Below are positions 29,442 to 40,655 of a stretch of 64,000 nucleotides of DNA, piece after piece. Under the pieces are notes generated by a model. That model was given only the letters and a program-made list of their open reading frames with translations. It had not been told where the DNA came from and made no database searches. Both the position numbers and the translations under genes were made by a program. The stretch's first letter is position 1, and each line of letters begins with the position of its first letter. This DNA is from an uncultured Myxococcaceae bacterium (GTDB taxonomy: Bacteria; Myxococcota_A; Polyangia; Polyangiales; Ga0077539): the NCBI GenBank assembly GCA_945952225.1, contig CAMFHP010000012.1, forward strand, positions 43,427 to 107,426, in the 5' to 3' direction.

Positions 29442-30917
29442 TCAGTGCCGCGCCCACGGGTAGTGGTTGCGGTCGACGCGCAGGTGCGTCTCCAGCCACG
29501 GGAGCGCGCCGAGAAGTTCGCGCGCGAGGCCCTGCGCCACGCGGCGATAGCTCTCGTGCCCCTGACGCCCCGAGCGCAGCTCGATGAGGTGGAACATCTC
29601 GCGCAGGTTCGCCTGCATCACGTAGCGCACGCGGTAGGCGAGCGGCACGGCGTACTGCGCCTCCCACGGGTGCGTCGCGGCGATGCGTCGGTGCACCTCG
29701 CGGGCGTCTTCGAGCGCCACGCGGCACTCGTCGGCCACGCCGAGTTCGGTGAGCTCGGGCGAGAGCCACCAGCCCTCGTCGGTGCCGAGGCGCGGCGTCG
29801 TCGCCGAGACCATGCGGTGCCGTTGCAGATCGCGCCACGCGCCGTAGTCGCAGCGCACTTCGAAGCGGCATTGCACCTGTTCGAGCGCGCGCAACGGCTG
29901 GTCGTGGGGCCCACGCTCGCCGAGGTACGCGTCGACGATCTCGCGCGCGTGCGAGACGTGACCGACGCCGCTCCACGCCTCGCTCCACGAGGTGCCGTAG
30001 AGGTCGCACTGGATCGCCGCGGCGAGCGTGCGCAGCGCCTCGGGGCTCACGTCGAGGAGCTTCACGTCGGGCACGTCGCTCGTGTCGGCGAGGTGCAGCG
30101 CGCCGCGGGCCCGGGTCACACGCTGCGCGGCCTGGTCACGATGCGGGCGCGGTGCGGTGTACTTGAGCAGCGTGGGCGCGATGAGCGATCCCTCGTCACG
30201 GAGCGCGGCACCCATGCGACGCACCTCGGCGAGCGGTGATCCGAGGAGCCGTCCGATGTGCGCTTCGAGCGCGCGCGCATTGATCGTCACGCCCACGTTC
30301 GTCGGAACCCCCGCGGGAAGAAGCCCCCGCAGCAGATCGAGCGCATGCGCGCGAAGCACGTTGGCGTGGGCCTTCGGCGAGGTTCCCTCGGGTGCGGGGT
30401 GCCGTTCGAGCAGCGCCGCCTCGACGCGGTCGGTGATGCGCGCGTACGACCACAACAACGCCCGCGCGCCGCGTTCGTAGGCCGTCGCGAGCTCCTCGGG
30501 CAGGCCCACGTCGGTGACGAGCGTGTGCTCGTCGAAGCGCACGTAGCGGGTGCTCTTCTCGGTGTAGGCCGCGAGCCGCGCCTCTTCGAGCGCCTTGGCC
30601 GCCACGATGGAGCAGCGCTCCACCGCGAGGTGCACCACGGCGTGTTCGGCCACGGAGCCGTGTCCGTAGCCCACGACCCACTTCTCGTGAAACGACTTCG
30701 CCTTCTCGCGCGCGGTGGCGAGCGAAGGGACCGACGCGCCGCCTTCGAGCAGGTCGAGCTCGGCGTCGTCGAGCAGCTTGCGGAGGTTCGTGCGCAGGTC
30801 GTCGCGCGAGCGCGAGTAGTAGGCGAAGAGCACCGCCACGACCTCCTCGGGGAGGTTGCGCAGCGCGAACACGTCGCGGTCAAGGTTGGTGACGTAGGTC
30901 GCGAGGCGGTCGTCCAT
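29442..30917 (-). CDS. thyX: Long two-domain flavin-dependent thymidylate synthase (ThyX family)
   Basis: Methylates dUMP to dTMP using methylene-THF and FAD. At 491 residues it is about twice the length of classical ThyX and consists of two ThyX-like halves. The first half has GHGSVAEH (86-92), and the end of the ThyX motif as YTEKSTRY (118-125), with the RHR of that motif replaced by EEAR. The second half has the arginine triad as QRHRMVS (365-371) but lacks NExSxRY, and has the substrate-side NLREMFHLIELRS (437-449). The two halves together supply one full motif. Long divergent ThyX proteins are known in chlamydiae. Confidence 0.87.
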   Translation of the reverse strand: MDDRLATYVTNLDRDVFALRNLPEEVVAVLFAYYSRSRDDLRTNLRKLLDDAELDLLEGGASVPSLATAREKAKSFHEKWVVGYGHGSVAEHAVVHLAVERCSIVAAKALEEARLAAYTEKSTRYVRFDEHTLVTDVGLPEELATAYERGARALLWSYARITDRVEAALLERHPAPEGTSPKAHANVLRAHALDLLRGLLPAGVPTNVGVTINARALEAHIGRLLGSPLAEVRRMGAALRDEGSLIAPTLLKYTAPRPHRDQAAQRVTRARGALHLADTSDVPDVKLLDVSPEALRTLAAAIQCDLYGTSWSEAWSGVGHVSHAREIVDAYLGERGPHDQPLRALEQVQCRFEVRCDYGAWRDLQRHRMVSATTPRLGTDEGWWLSPELTELGVADECRVALEDAREVHRRIAATHPWEAQYAVPLAYRVRYVMQANLREMFHLIELRSGRQGHESYRRVAQGLARELLGALPWLETHLRVDRNHYPWARH

Positions 30918-30979
30918 GGCGCGACTCGCATCGCACGCTGGAGCTCCGTTCGGAAGCTTGCTGCAAACTTGACCGGCGC

Positions 30980-31459
30980 TCAGCCGAGTGCGTCGTACGC
31001 CGCGATCACGTCGGGCGGCGCCTGCACCAGCTCGATGAGCACGCCCTCACCCGCCATCGGAAACTCGGCGTTCGCCTTCGGATGCACGAAGGCCACGTCG
31101 TAGCCGCTCGCCCCGCGACGGATGCCGCCCGGCGCGAACCGCACGCCCTGCGACGTGAGCCACGCGACGGCGGTGGCGAGGTCGTCGATCCAGAGGCCCA
31201 CGTGGTTGAGCGCGGGCTCGTGCACCTTGGGACTCTTCGCGGGATCGAGGGGCTGCATGAGGTCGACCTCGACGGCCCACACGCCGCGACCGAGCGTGGT
31301 GATGTCCTCGTCGACGTTCTCGCGCTCGCTGCGGTACGTGGACTTCTCCCCGAGGCCCAGCGTGTCGACCCAGAGGCGGCGCAGCGGGCCCTTGTCGAGC
31401 GCGCCGATCGCGATCTGCTGGAGCCCCAGCACGCGGAACGGACGGGCCGCGGCGCTCAC
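30980..31459 (-). CDS. VOC-family protein, methylmalonyl-CoA epimerase-like
   Basis: A 159-residue vicinal-oxygen-chelate protein with two beta-alpha-beta-beta-beta modules. The second-half metal ligands His86 (NHVGLW) and Glu143 (IELV) are visible. The position of the first His of methylmalonyl-CoA epimerase is Gln15 (LQQIAIGA), so metal binding may be altered. The start is GTG 31459 overlapping the map stop (GTGA). Lactoylglutathione lyase or another VOC activity is possible. Confidence 0.78.
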   Translation of the reverse strand: MSAAARPFRVLGLQQIAIGALDKGPLRRLWVDTLGLGEKSTYRSERENVDEDITTLGRGVWAVEVDLMQPLDPAKSPKVHEPALNHVGLWIDDLATAVAWLTSQGVRFAPGGIRRGASGYDVAFVHPKANAEFPMAGEGVLIELVQAPPDVIAAYDALG

Positions 31460-32268
31460 GTGAGCTCCGTGAAGAGGTCGCGCTCTTCGCTGTGCTTGAG
31501 GAGCTTCGCGCGCTTCGTGAGCACCTCGCAGCCCGTGCGGGTCACGAGCACCGTGTGTTCGAACTGGGCGGAGAGCTTCCGGTCCTTCGTGCGCACGGTC
31601 CACTTGTCCGAGGCGTCGAGCTCCACCTCCCAGCCCCCGAGGTTCACCATGGGCTCGATGGTGAAGATCATGCCCGCCTTCATGCGCGGGTTCGGCGCCG
31701 TGCGCGCGATCTTGTAGTGCGGCACCTGCGGGTCCGTATGGAACTTCCGCCCGATGCCGTGCCCCACGTAGTCGCGCACCACGCCGCATCCCTGCGCGTG
31801 CACGTACTCCTCGATGGCCGCGCCGATGTCTCCGATGCGGGCGCCCTCGCGCACCTGCTCGATGCCGATGTCGAGCGCGCGCCGCGCCACGTCGGTCACG
31901 TGCCGCGCCTCGGGCGACGGCGTGCCGATGAAGAAGGTCGCGCTCGTGTCGCCGTGAAAGCCGCCGTAGTACGTGGTCACGTCGACGTTGATGATGTCGC
32001 CGTTGACGAGCACGTAGGGCCCCGGAATCCCGTGGCACACGACCTCGTTCACGCTGGTGCACACGCTCTTCGGAAAGCCGTGGTAGTTCAGCGGCGACGG
32101 AGTGGCCCCGCGGCGGATCGTGTCCTCATGCACGATCGTGTTGATCTCTTCGGTGGTCATGCCCGCGCGGAGCTTCTCGCCCACGAGCACCAGCGTCTCC
32201 GCGGCCATCTGGCAGGAGGCGCGCATGGCGTCGATCTCGCGCGCCGACTTGATCTCGATTCCCGACAC
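31456..32268 (-). CDS. map: Methionine aminopeptidase, type I
   Basis: Removes the initiator Met from new proteins. A pita-bread fold of 270 residues with all metal ligands visible: Asp in NVDVT, Asp in FHGDTS, His in GHGIGRKFH, Glu in FTIEPM and Glu in QFEHTVLV. Start is GTG (KEEP context SGIEIKS). It is co-translated with the VOC protein downstream. Confidence 0.97.
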   Translation of the reverse strand: MSGIEIKSAREIDAMRASCQMAAETLVLVGEKLRAGMTTEEINTIVHEDTIRRGATPSPLNYHGFPKSVCTSVNEVVCHGIPGPYVLVNGDIINVDVTTYYGGFHGDTSATFFIGTPSPEARHVTDVARRALDIGIEQVREGARIGDIGAAIEEYVHAQGCGVVRDYVGHGIGRKFHTDPQVPHYKIARTAPNPRMKAGMIFTIEPMVNLGGWEVELDASDKWTVRTKDRKLSAQFEHTVLVTRTGCEVLTKRAKLLKHSEERDLFTELT

Positions 32269-32325
32269 AGCCGATCCGTTCTCCGCGCGGTGTCTTGAAG
32301 GGTCCGCGCGATGTGGCGCGGCACC

Positions 32326-33498
32326 CTAGAGACACGCCCCGGCGCTGTCAACGCGAGGCGCCGGGGGCATGTCGCAGCCACGCGGGCCCGTGCGAAGCGC
32401 CTCCACGCGCGCGCCCTCGCGCACCATCGCGACGAAGTAGTCGGGCCGCTCCCACGCGAGCACGGGCTCCGTCGTCGGGAGCTCATCGCCCGTGTGCACC
32501 CGCATGGGCGACCCGATGCGCCGCCCCGTGCGATCGACGAGCGCCATGTACACGCGCGGATTGCCGCCGCCCACGGGCTCCCACCACACCGCGCCCCACG
32601 CGGCCCCGTCCCACGCGAGCGACGCGCGCGCTCCCTCGGCGAAGCGCGTCGAGAGCCGCTGCGGGTCCGCGAGCCGTCGTCCGTGAAGGTCCACCGAGGT
32701 CACCTGGAGCGCGAGGTCGCCGTTGCGCCGGTCGCTCCACGCCACCGCGAGCCGCGATGCGCCCCACGCGATCGTCGGCGCGCCCACCTCCCCCTCACCC
32801 TCGGGAACCACCATGAATGAAGCCGTTTCCAGCGATCCGTCGGCTCCGAACGTGCGCGCCTCGACGGCCCGTCGCGCACGGCGCCACGCGACCACCCAAC
32901 GGCGCCCGGTCCACGTCACCGCGGGCTCGTCGCCGGCCTCCGTCGACACCGCGATCGCCTCGCCCACCGGTGCGCCCACGCGGTCGAGCCGTCGCGCCAT
33001 CACGCGGCCCATGCCGGTGCTCCACACCACGAGCGCGCCCTGCGCAGCGCCCGCCATCGCAAGGCCCGTGACCCCGCGCGCGAGCAGGTCGCCCGTCGTC
33101 ACCGAGCCCGCAGCGTCGAGCGTCGCCACGCGCACGTCACCCTCGCCGTCGCGCCACGCCACGAGGTAGCGCCCGTTCGTCGCCGCCATCGCGAAGTGTC
33201 CCGCGACGCCGCCCTCGACCACGCACACCGTGTCGCGTCCCTCGACCGCGACCGACACCGACGCGCCATCGCACCACGCCACCGCGCGCACGCCGCACCG
33301 GGCCGCCGTCTCCACCTGTCGCAGCGCGCCCGCGGTGACCGTCGCGACGACCGCCGAGGGCGCGGTCACGTAGCGCGGATCGACGCAGCCCGTGCCGTAC
33401 TCCTGCCGCGGATCCCGCACGCGTGGCGAGGCGCTTCGTCGGCGATGGCACCCCGACGCGAGCGCGGCCACGACGGCGAGCGCGAGCGCGGCCTTCAC
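32326..33498 (-). CDS. Lipoprotein with beta-propeller-like repeats
   Basis: A 390-residue lipoprotein: signal ends at ALASGC (lipobox, Cys about residue 17). The mature part has about six or seven similar units of the form W-x-G-x-x-W-x-V-A-W (for example VTWTGRRWVVAW, IAWGASRLAVAW and LAWDGAAWGAVW), which looks like a beta-propeller with one blade per unit. Function unknown. GTG 33498 overlaps the MATE stop (GTGA). The protein ends in Gly-Ala-Cys-Leu, and the cysteine may pair with an internal one. Confidence 0.8.
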   Translation of the reverse strand: MKAALALAVVAALASGCHRRRSASPRVRDPRQEYGTGCVDPRYVTAPSAVVATVTAGALRQVETAARCGVRAVAWCDGASVSVAVEGRDTVCVVEGGVAGHFAMAATNGRYLVAWRDGEGDVRVATLDAAGSVTTGDLLARGVTGLAMAGAAQGALVVWSTGMGRVMARRLDRVGAPVGEAIAVSTEAGDEPAVTWTGRRWVVAWRRARRAVEARTFGADGSLETASFMVVPEGEGEVGAPTIAWGASRLAVAWSDRRNGDLALQVTSVDLHGRRLADPQRLSTRFAEGARASLAWDGAAWGAVWWEPVGGGNPRVYMALVDRTGRRIGSPMRVHTGDELPTTEPVLAWERPDYFVAMVREGARVEALRTGPRGCDMPPAPRVDSAGACL

Positions 33499-34982
33499 GC
33501 GCGGTCTCCGGGCAGCGCCACCTGCCACCAGTCGCGGCGGCGGAACACGAACACATACGCGATGGCGTTCACCACGTTGGCGCCCACGATCGCGTACCAG
33601 AGCCCGTCGATCTGCGTGCGCAGCAGCGCCACCACGAGGAGCATGAGCGGGAGCTGCACCGCGCCCACGAGCACCGCATCGACGCGCAGCGCGAGCCGCG
33701 TGGCACCGGCGCCCATCACCGCGTTGCCGAGCACGATCGCGAGCCCATAGAACGCGTACGACGGACCCACCGTGCCGAGGTAGTTCGTGGCGAGCGCGAG
33801 CACGTTCGGGGCCTGCGTGAAGACGCGCAGCACGGCCTCGCCGCCGAAGCGATACGACACCGCGAGGAGCGCCATCGTCGCGACGTTGAAGAGGCCCGTG
33901 TACCAGCCCGCGCGGCTCGCACGGTCGGCCATGCCCGCGCCGAGGCACATGCCCACGAAGGTCTGCGCGCAACCACCCCAGCCCATGCTCACGAAGAGGG
34001 CCATGGTTTCGAGGCGAAGGCTCAGCGCGTAGGCGGTGCCCGCGTCGGAGTTCTGCGGCGTGGTGTAGGCGTGGTGCACGAGGGCGATCACGAGGAGCAC
34101 CGACGCGATGCGCACCACGAACTGCGCGCTCGTGGGCCACGCGAGGTCTAAGAGCGCGCGGAGCACCGCACGCGGCGGGCGCAGCGTGGCGCCATGCTTC
34201 TTCACCCCGAGCATCGCGCGCAGCATGAAGAACGGAACCACCGTGGCGAGCACGCGGGCGATGATCGTGGCCCACGCGGCGCCGACGACCTCCATGCGCG
34301 GAATGCCGAGCGCGCGGGCGATGGGCGGTCCCCACGAGAAGACCGCGGGCGCATCGCCGGGGCCGTAGACCATGAGCACGGCGAGACCGAGGTTCAGCAC
34401 GTTGCCCGCGACGATCATCGCGAGCGGCAGCCGCGAGTTGCCCAGCGCGCGAAACACCGCCGTCATCTGGAACATCAGGAACACCGACGCGCTCCCCCCG
34501 AGGATCACCCGGAGGTAGTCGCGCGCCAGCTCGCGCACCGCGCCCTTCGCGCCGAGGAGGTCGTGCACGATGACGTCGGCGCCGAAGACTCCGACGAGTC
34601 CGAACACCACACCGAGCAGCAGCACCACACCGATGGACGCCCACGCGACCTTCGCGACCTGCGCGTCGTCGCCCTCGCCCTTGTGCCGCGCGAGCAGCGT
34701 CGCCGTCGCCGTGCTCACGCCGTACGACACGATCGTTCCGAGCGCCGCCACCATGTCGCAGATGCCCAGCGCGTCGAGCGACGCGTCCGACACCGACGCG
34801 GGGAGCTTCGCGATGAGGTACTGGTCCACGAGGTTGAAGAGCACCTGGAGCACCATCGCGAGCGCGAGCGGCGCGCCGAAGCGAAACACCGACCAGGCCA
34901 GCGGCCCTTCGAGGATGCGTGCGCGCGTGGGATCGTCGTTCGTGGGCGTGTCGTTCGTGGCCATCGAGAGGGCGCCGCTCAT
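33495..34982 (-). CDS. MATE family efflux transporter
   Basis: A 495-residue inner membrane protein with 12 hydrophobic segments in two related halves (the first starts WSVFRFGAPLALAMVLQ, with the family feature LFNLVDQYLIAKL). MATE proteins export cationic drugs or metabolites using Na+ or H+ gradients. It is co-translated with the propeller lipoprotein. Its upstream region is shared with the divergent lipoprotein gene at 35039, with 56 bases between the starts. Confidence 0.92.
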   Translation of the reverse strand: MSGALSMATNDTPTNDDPTRARILEGPLAWSVFRFGAPLALAMVLQVLFNLVDQYLIAKLPASVSDASLDALGICDMVAALGTIVSYGVSTATATLLARHKGEGDDAQVAKVAWASIGVVLLLGVVFGLVGVFGADVIVHDLLGAKGAVRELARDYLRVILGGSASVFLMFQMTAVFRALGNSRLPLAMIVAGNVLNLGLAVLMVYGPGDAPAVFSWGPPIARALGIPRMEVVGAAWATIIARVLATVVPFFMLRAMLGVKKHGATLRPPRAVLRALLDLAWPTSAQFVVRIASVLLVIALVHHAYTTPQNSDAGTAYALSLRLETMALFVSMGWGGCAQTFVGMCLGAGMADRASRAGWYTGLFNVATMALLAVSYRFGGEAVLRVFTQAPNVLALATNYLGTVGPSYAFYGLAIVLGNAVMGAGATRLALRVDAVLVGAVQLPLMLLVVALLRTQIDGLWYAIVGANVVNAIAYVFVFRRRDWWQVALPGDRA

Positions 34983-35013
34983 ACCACCGTGCGACCGCGC
35001 CCGTCAGCGTGTG

Positions 35014-35019
35014 TAGACT
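35014..35019 (+). promoter_or_regulatory. Possible -10 element (TAGACT) for the small lipoprotein gene
   Basis: TAGACT in the 56-base divergent region ends 19 bases before the ATG at 35039. This fits a short 5' leader of about a dozen bases. No clear -35 sequence. Confidence 0.3.
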
Positions 35020-35038
35020 GCGACGCACCACACCCACG

Positions 35039-35581
35039 ATGCGCCCACGGCCCCCGCTCCTCGCAGCCCTCGCGCTCGCACTCCTCTCCGCCTGCGCGAC
35101 CACTCCGCGACCGCGCTCCACCGCGCGCGCGTCCGTCGCCGCACCGCCGCGCGCGCCCGCCACGGCAACGTCGCCCGCACCGCCGTCATCGCCGTCGTCA
35201 CAGTCGCCGTCGCACACGCTCGCGCCCCTCGCCGTCACGGCGCCACCGCGCGATCCGCTCGCCTTCGACATCACCGCGACGAGCGACCTGCCCGCGGCGC
35301 CCGCCTCGTCGTCGCTGCCCTTCGCGCGCTCCGTGGAACGCGCACTTGCGCCGTTGAAGCCCGCCCTCGCCGAGTGCCTCCGCGCGCTCGGAGCCCCCGC
35401 GCGCCGTGTGGTGCGATTGACCGTCGACGAAGAGGGCGCGTTGCACGCACGCCCCCCGCAAGACTTCTCGCTGTCACCCGCCGACGCGCGATGCCTCGAT
35501 GGCGTGTTGCGCGCGGGCGAAGTTCAGCCGCCGCCACCGCGCGCGATGCCCTTCGACCTCCGCGTCGACGTCGGCGAGTAG
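35039..35581 (+). CDS. Small lipoprotein, AgmX/TonB-C-like
   Basis: A 180-residue lipoprotein (lipobox LLSAC) with a long Pro/Ala/Ser linker (residues about 20-85) and a compact C-terminal domain. That domain (LKPALAECLRALGAPARRVVRLTVDEEGAL) resembles the AgmX/PglI or TonB C-terminal folds seen in many myxobacterial periplasmic proteins. The frame is open upstream, but ATG 35039 gives the signal peptide. Function unknown. Confidence 0.78.
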   Translation: MRPRPPLLAALALALLSACATTPRPRSTARASVAAPPRAPATATSPAPPSSPSSQSPSHTLAPLAVTAPPRDPLAFDITATSDLPAAPASSSLPFARSVERALAPLKPALAECLRALGAPARRVVRLTVDEEGALHARPPQDFSLSPADARCLDGVLRAGEVQPPPPRAMPFDLRVDVGE

Positions 35582-35602
35582 CCACCGCGCGCCGTCGTGT
35601 CG

Positions 35603-35608
35603 TAGCGT
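35603..35608 (+). promoter_or_regulatory. Possible -10 element (TAGCGT) for purQ
   Basis: TAGCGT ends ten bases before the purQ ATG and no Shine-Dalgarno sequence is present, again consistent with a nearly leaderless transcript. Confidence 0.3.
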
Positions 35609-35618
35609 CCCGCGCGCG

Positions 35619-36308
35619 ATGCTCGCCACGGTGATCCAGTTCCCCGGTTCGAACGCGGACTTCGACGCGTACCACGCCCTCGCGCACGTCGTCGGCGTAC
35701 GCACCGAGTACGTCTTCCACAAGGAGTCTTCGCTGCCCGCGCACACCGACCTCGTGGTGTTGCCCGGCGGCTTCTCCTACGGCGACTACCTCCGTTGCGG
35801 CGCCGTCGCGCGCTTCGCCAACGTGATGGCCGCCGTGCGCGCCCACGCCGACCGCGGCGGTCTCGTGCTTGGCATCTGCAACGGCTTCCAGATCCTCACC
35901 GAGGCGGGGATGCTCCCCGGCGCCCTCACCCGCAACGCGGGCCTTCGCTTCGAGTGTCGCGACGTGAGCGTGCGCGTCGAGGTCGACGGCGCCTTCACCG
36001 AACAGCTCCGCGGACGCACGCTGCGCCTCCCCATCGCCCACGCCGAGGGCCGCTACCACGCCGACGCGGCGACGCTCGAACGCCTCGAACGCGAGCGCCT
36101 CGTGGCCTTCCGCTACGTCGACGCGGGCGACGGCGAGGCCGCCAATCCCAACGGCTCGCTCCACGACATCGCGGGCCTCTACGGCGGTCCGAAGCGCAAC
36201 GTGCTCGGCCTCATGCCGCACCCCGAACGCGCCGCGGAGCCCATCCTCGGCAGCGCCGACGGACGCCTGCTCTTTCAGAGCGCCGTGCGCGCCGCCCTCG
36301 CGCGCTGA
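35619..36308 (+). CDS. purQ: Phosphoribosylformylglycinamidine synthase subunit PurQ
   Basis: Glutaminase subunit of FGAM synthase, the fourth step of purine synthesis. Class I glutamine amidotransferase with nucleophile Cys in LGICNGFQ and the His-Glu pair in MPHPERA; 229 residues, normal. The longer open frame upstream reads through the lipoprotein gene and is a shadow. Followed by purL after 58 bases. The small third subunit PurS, normally needed with this short PurL type, is not in the window. Confidence 0.97.
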   Translation: MLATVIQFPGSNADFDAYHALAHVVGVRTEYVFHKESSLPAHTDLVVLPGGFSYGDYLRCGAVARFANVMAAVRAHADRGGLVLGICNGFQILTEAGMLPGALTRNAGLRFECRDVSVRVEVDGAFTEQLRGRTLRLPIAHAEGRYHADAATLERLERERLVAFRYVDAGDGEAANPNGSLHDIAGLYGGPKRNVLGLMPHPERAAEPILGSADGRLLFQSAVRAALAR

Positions 36309-36366
36309 CATATCCCGTCACACCTGTTTTCGCCCCTCGCACCAACCCACGGAGCACCCGCCCGCC

Positions 36367-38649
<2,283 letters not shown>

Positions 38650-38701
38650 TCAAAGACACCCCGGTAATTGTCTCAAGTCGCCGTCGGGCTCCGCCGTTCC
38701 C

Positions 38702-40615
38702 ATGGACGAGCGGACGATGACCTCCAACGCAGACGACACGCCCCCCGAAGGGCGCCCGAGCGACGGCACCGGGATCACCCCCGGCAGTCCCCATCTCATC
38801 GAAGGCCGCTACCGCGTCGACCGCGAGCTCGGTCGCGGCGCGATGGGCGTGGTCTACGAAGCCACCGACATGGGCCTCGGTCGCCGCGTGGCGCTCAAGG
38901 TCATCACCCGCGAGTACGCGAAGGACCCGCTCTTCGTGGAGCGCTTTCAGCGCGAGGCCAAGGCGCTCGCCGCGATCCGCCACCAGAACGTGGTGCAGGT
39001 GCACGCGCTCGGCGAACACGCAGGCGCGCCCTACTACGCCATGGAGTTCATCCAGGGACGCACCGTGGAGTCATGGCTCGGCGAGCGCTCCGCCCGTCAC
39101 GCGCCGTGGCCCACGCGCGAAGCCCTCAACGTGCTGCGCCAGATCGCGAGCGGCCTCTCCGCGGTGCACGCCGCGCGGATCATCCACCGCGATGTGAAGC
39201 CCGCGAACATTCTCATCGAGCACGAGACCGGCAGACCGGTGCTCATCGATTTTGGCATCGCGCGCCCCGCGTTCGACGGCACCACGCGCTCCACGATGCT
39301 CGTGGGATCGCCCACGTACATGGCGCCCGAGCAGATCCAGGCGACGCGCGGCACCGAGCTCTCGCCCGCGGTGGATCTCTACGCGCTCGGGTGTGTGGCC
39401 TACGAGCTCCTCACGCTGCGCCCGCCCTTCGACTCCGACGACGTCTACGAGGTGCTGCGCGACCAGGTCTCGACGCCCGCGCGCCCGCTCTCGGAGCACA
39501 GACCCGACCTCGCGCGCCTCGATGCGTTGATCGCGCGGCTCCTCGCGAAGCGCCCCGAAGGACGCCCCGCCGGATGCCTCGCCGTGGTGCGCGAGCTCGA
39601 TCGGCTCATTCTCGAACTCGATACCGACGAGCGCGTCTCGCGGGCCTCGATGCAGCTCCCGGTGCCCACGGGCGAGACCGCGCGGGTGATGCTCGCGAGC
39701 ACCGACCGGGCCTTTCTCACACGGGCGCGCCTCGGGTGCAGCCTCGCGTTCCGCGGCGCGTGGGAAGAGGTCGCCGAGACGGTCTCCGCCGAGACGGGAC
39801 TCGACGCGCTGCGGGCCGATCCTCCGCGCATCGTGGTGGTGCATTGTGACGGCTTCCACGACCGCGGCGCGGCCTTCATCACGCGCCTGCGAGAGCTCGT
39901 GAGCGCGCCCATGCGCGTGCTGGTCTTCGCGTCCGCCATCGACCCCCTCGACCGCTGGCGACTCGGCGCGCTCGGCGTCTCCGAGGTGCACCCCGCGTCG
40001 ATGCAGGGAGACACCATGGCCGCCCTCCTCGGCGCCGCGTGGACCCGCGAACGCAGCTCGGGAATGCCCGGCGCGCGCCCCTCGGCGATCCTCATGCCCG
40101 AGGCCCTCGTCGAAGGCCCCGGCGTGCCCATCGAGCTCTTTCTGCTCGTGATCGCGTGCGGCTGGTCCGAGGGCACGCTCCCGCCCCTCGCCGCCGCGCA
40201 GATCGTCGACGCCGCGCGCGCCGAGGGACTCGGCCCCGAGGCCATGGCCTCCATCGAGCGCGCGTGTCTCTCGCCCATCGACCTCGTCGACGTCGACGCG
40301 TCCGAGCTCGCGATGAGCGCGCGCGCCTACGCCTACGCCTTCGCCTCGTGGATCGCCCTCTTCGACGGCGTGATCTCCGCCCGCGAAGAGTCCGCGCTCC
40401 ACGTGCTCGCCTACGTGCTCGGACTCCCCATGCGCGAGCGCGTCGCGATCCAGGCCGCGGTCGAGCAGGTCTGCGAGCGCGAGGTGCTCTCGACGCGCGC
40501 GGGCTTCCGCTTCGCCGACTACGCGCGATGGATCATGCCGCGACTGCGCACCGAGCACTCGGGCAGCACCACCGTCGTCGGCGCGCCGCGCGCGCGCACC
40601 GCCGAGCGCGCATGA
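38702..40615 (+). CDS. Active Ser/Thr kinase with receiver-like and TerB-like C-terminal domains
   Basis: A 637-residue cytoplasmic protein with no membrane segment. Kinase domain at about 36-305 with a full active site: G-loop GRGAMG (44-49), Lys66 (VALK), HRDVKPAN (162-169), DFG (183-185), APE (208-210). Residues about 326-445 look like a receiver fold with only a possible acceptor Asp383 (VVVHCD) and no conserved Lys. Residues about 475-595 are an all-helical domain rich in acidic and aromatic residues (VDVDASEL, YAYAFASWIALFDG), resembling TerB-type tellurite-resistance domains (inference). The same two C-terminal domains recur as a separate protein at 42385-43380. Two genes downstream run in the same direction with a pseudokinase between. 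Confidence 0.88.
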   Translation: MDERTMTSNADDTPPEGRPSDGTGITPGSPHLIEGRYRVDRELGRGAMGVVYEATDMGLGRRVALKVITREYAKDPLFVERFQREAKALAAIRHQNVVQVHALGEHAGAPYYAMEFIQGRTVESWLGERSARHAPWPTREALNVLRQIASGLSAVHAARIIHRDVKPANILIEHETGRPVLIDFGIARPAFDGTTRSTMLVGSPTYMAPEQIQATRGTELSPAVDLYALGCVAYELLTLRPPFDSDDVYEVLRDQVSTPARPLSEHRPDLARLDALIARLLAKRPEGRPAGCLAVVRELDRLILELDTDERVSRASMQLPVPTGETARVMLASTDRAFLTRARLGCSLAFRGAWEEVAETVSAETGLDALRADPPRIVVVHCDGFHDRGAAFITRLRELVSAPMRVLVFASAIDPLDRWRLGALGVSEVHPASMQGDTMAALLGAAWTRERSSGMPGARPSAILMPEALVEGPGVPIELFLLVIACGWSEGTLPPLAAAQIVDAARAEGLGPEAMASIERACLSPIDLVDVDASELAMSARAYAYAFASWIALFDGVISAREESALHVLAYVLGLPMRERVAIQAAVEQVCEREVLSTRAGFRFADYARWIMPRLRTEHSGSTTVVGAPRARTAERA

Positions 40616-40655
40616 AGGCCCCCACCGCACACCGCACCGGAGCCGTGACCCCGCG

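Noticed and set aside
39677..40036. Receiver-like domain of the kinase as a phospho-accepting response regulator
   Set aside because: Conserved acidic pair and Lys are missing or replaced; only one possible Asp remains, so phosphorelay is not supported.
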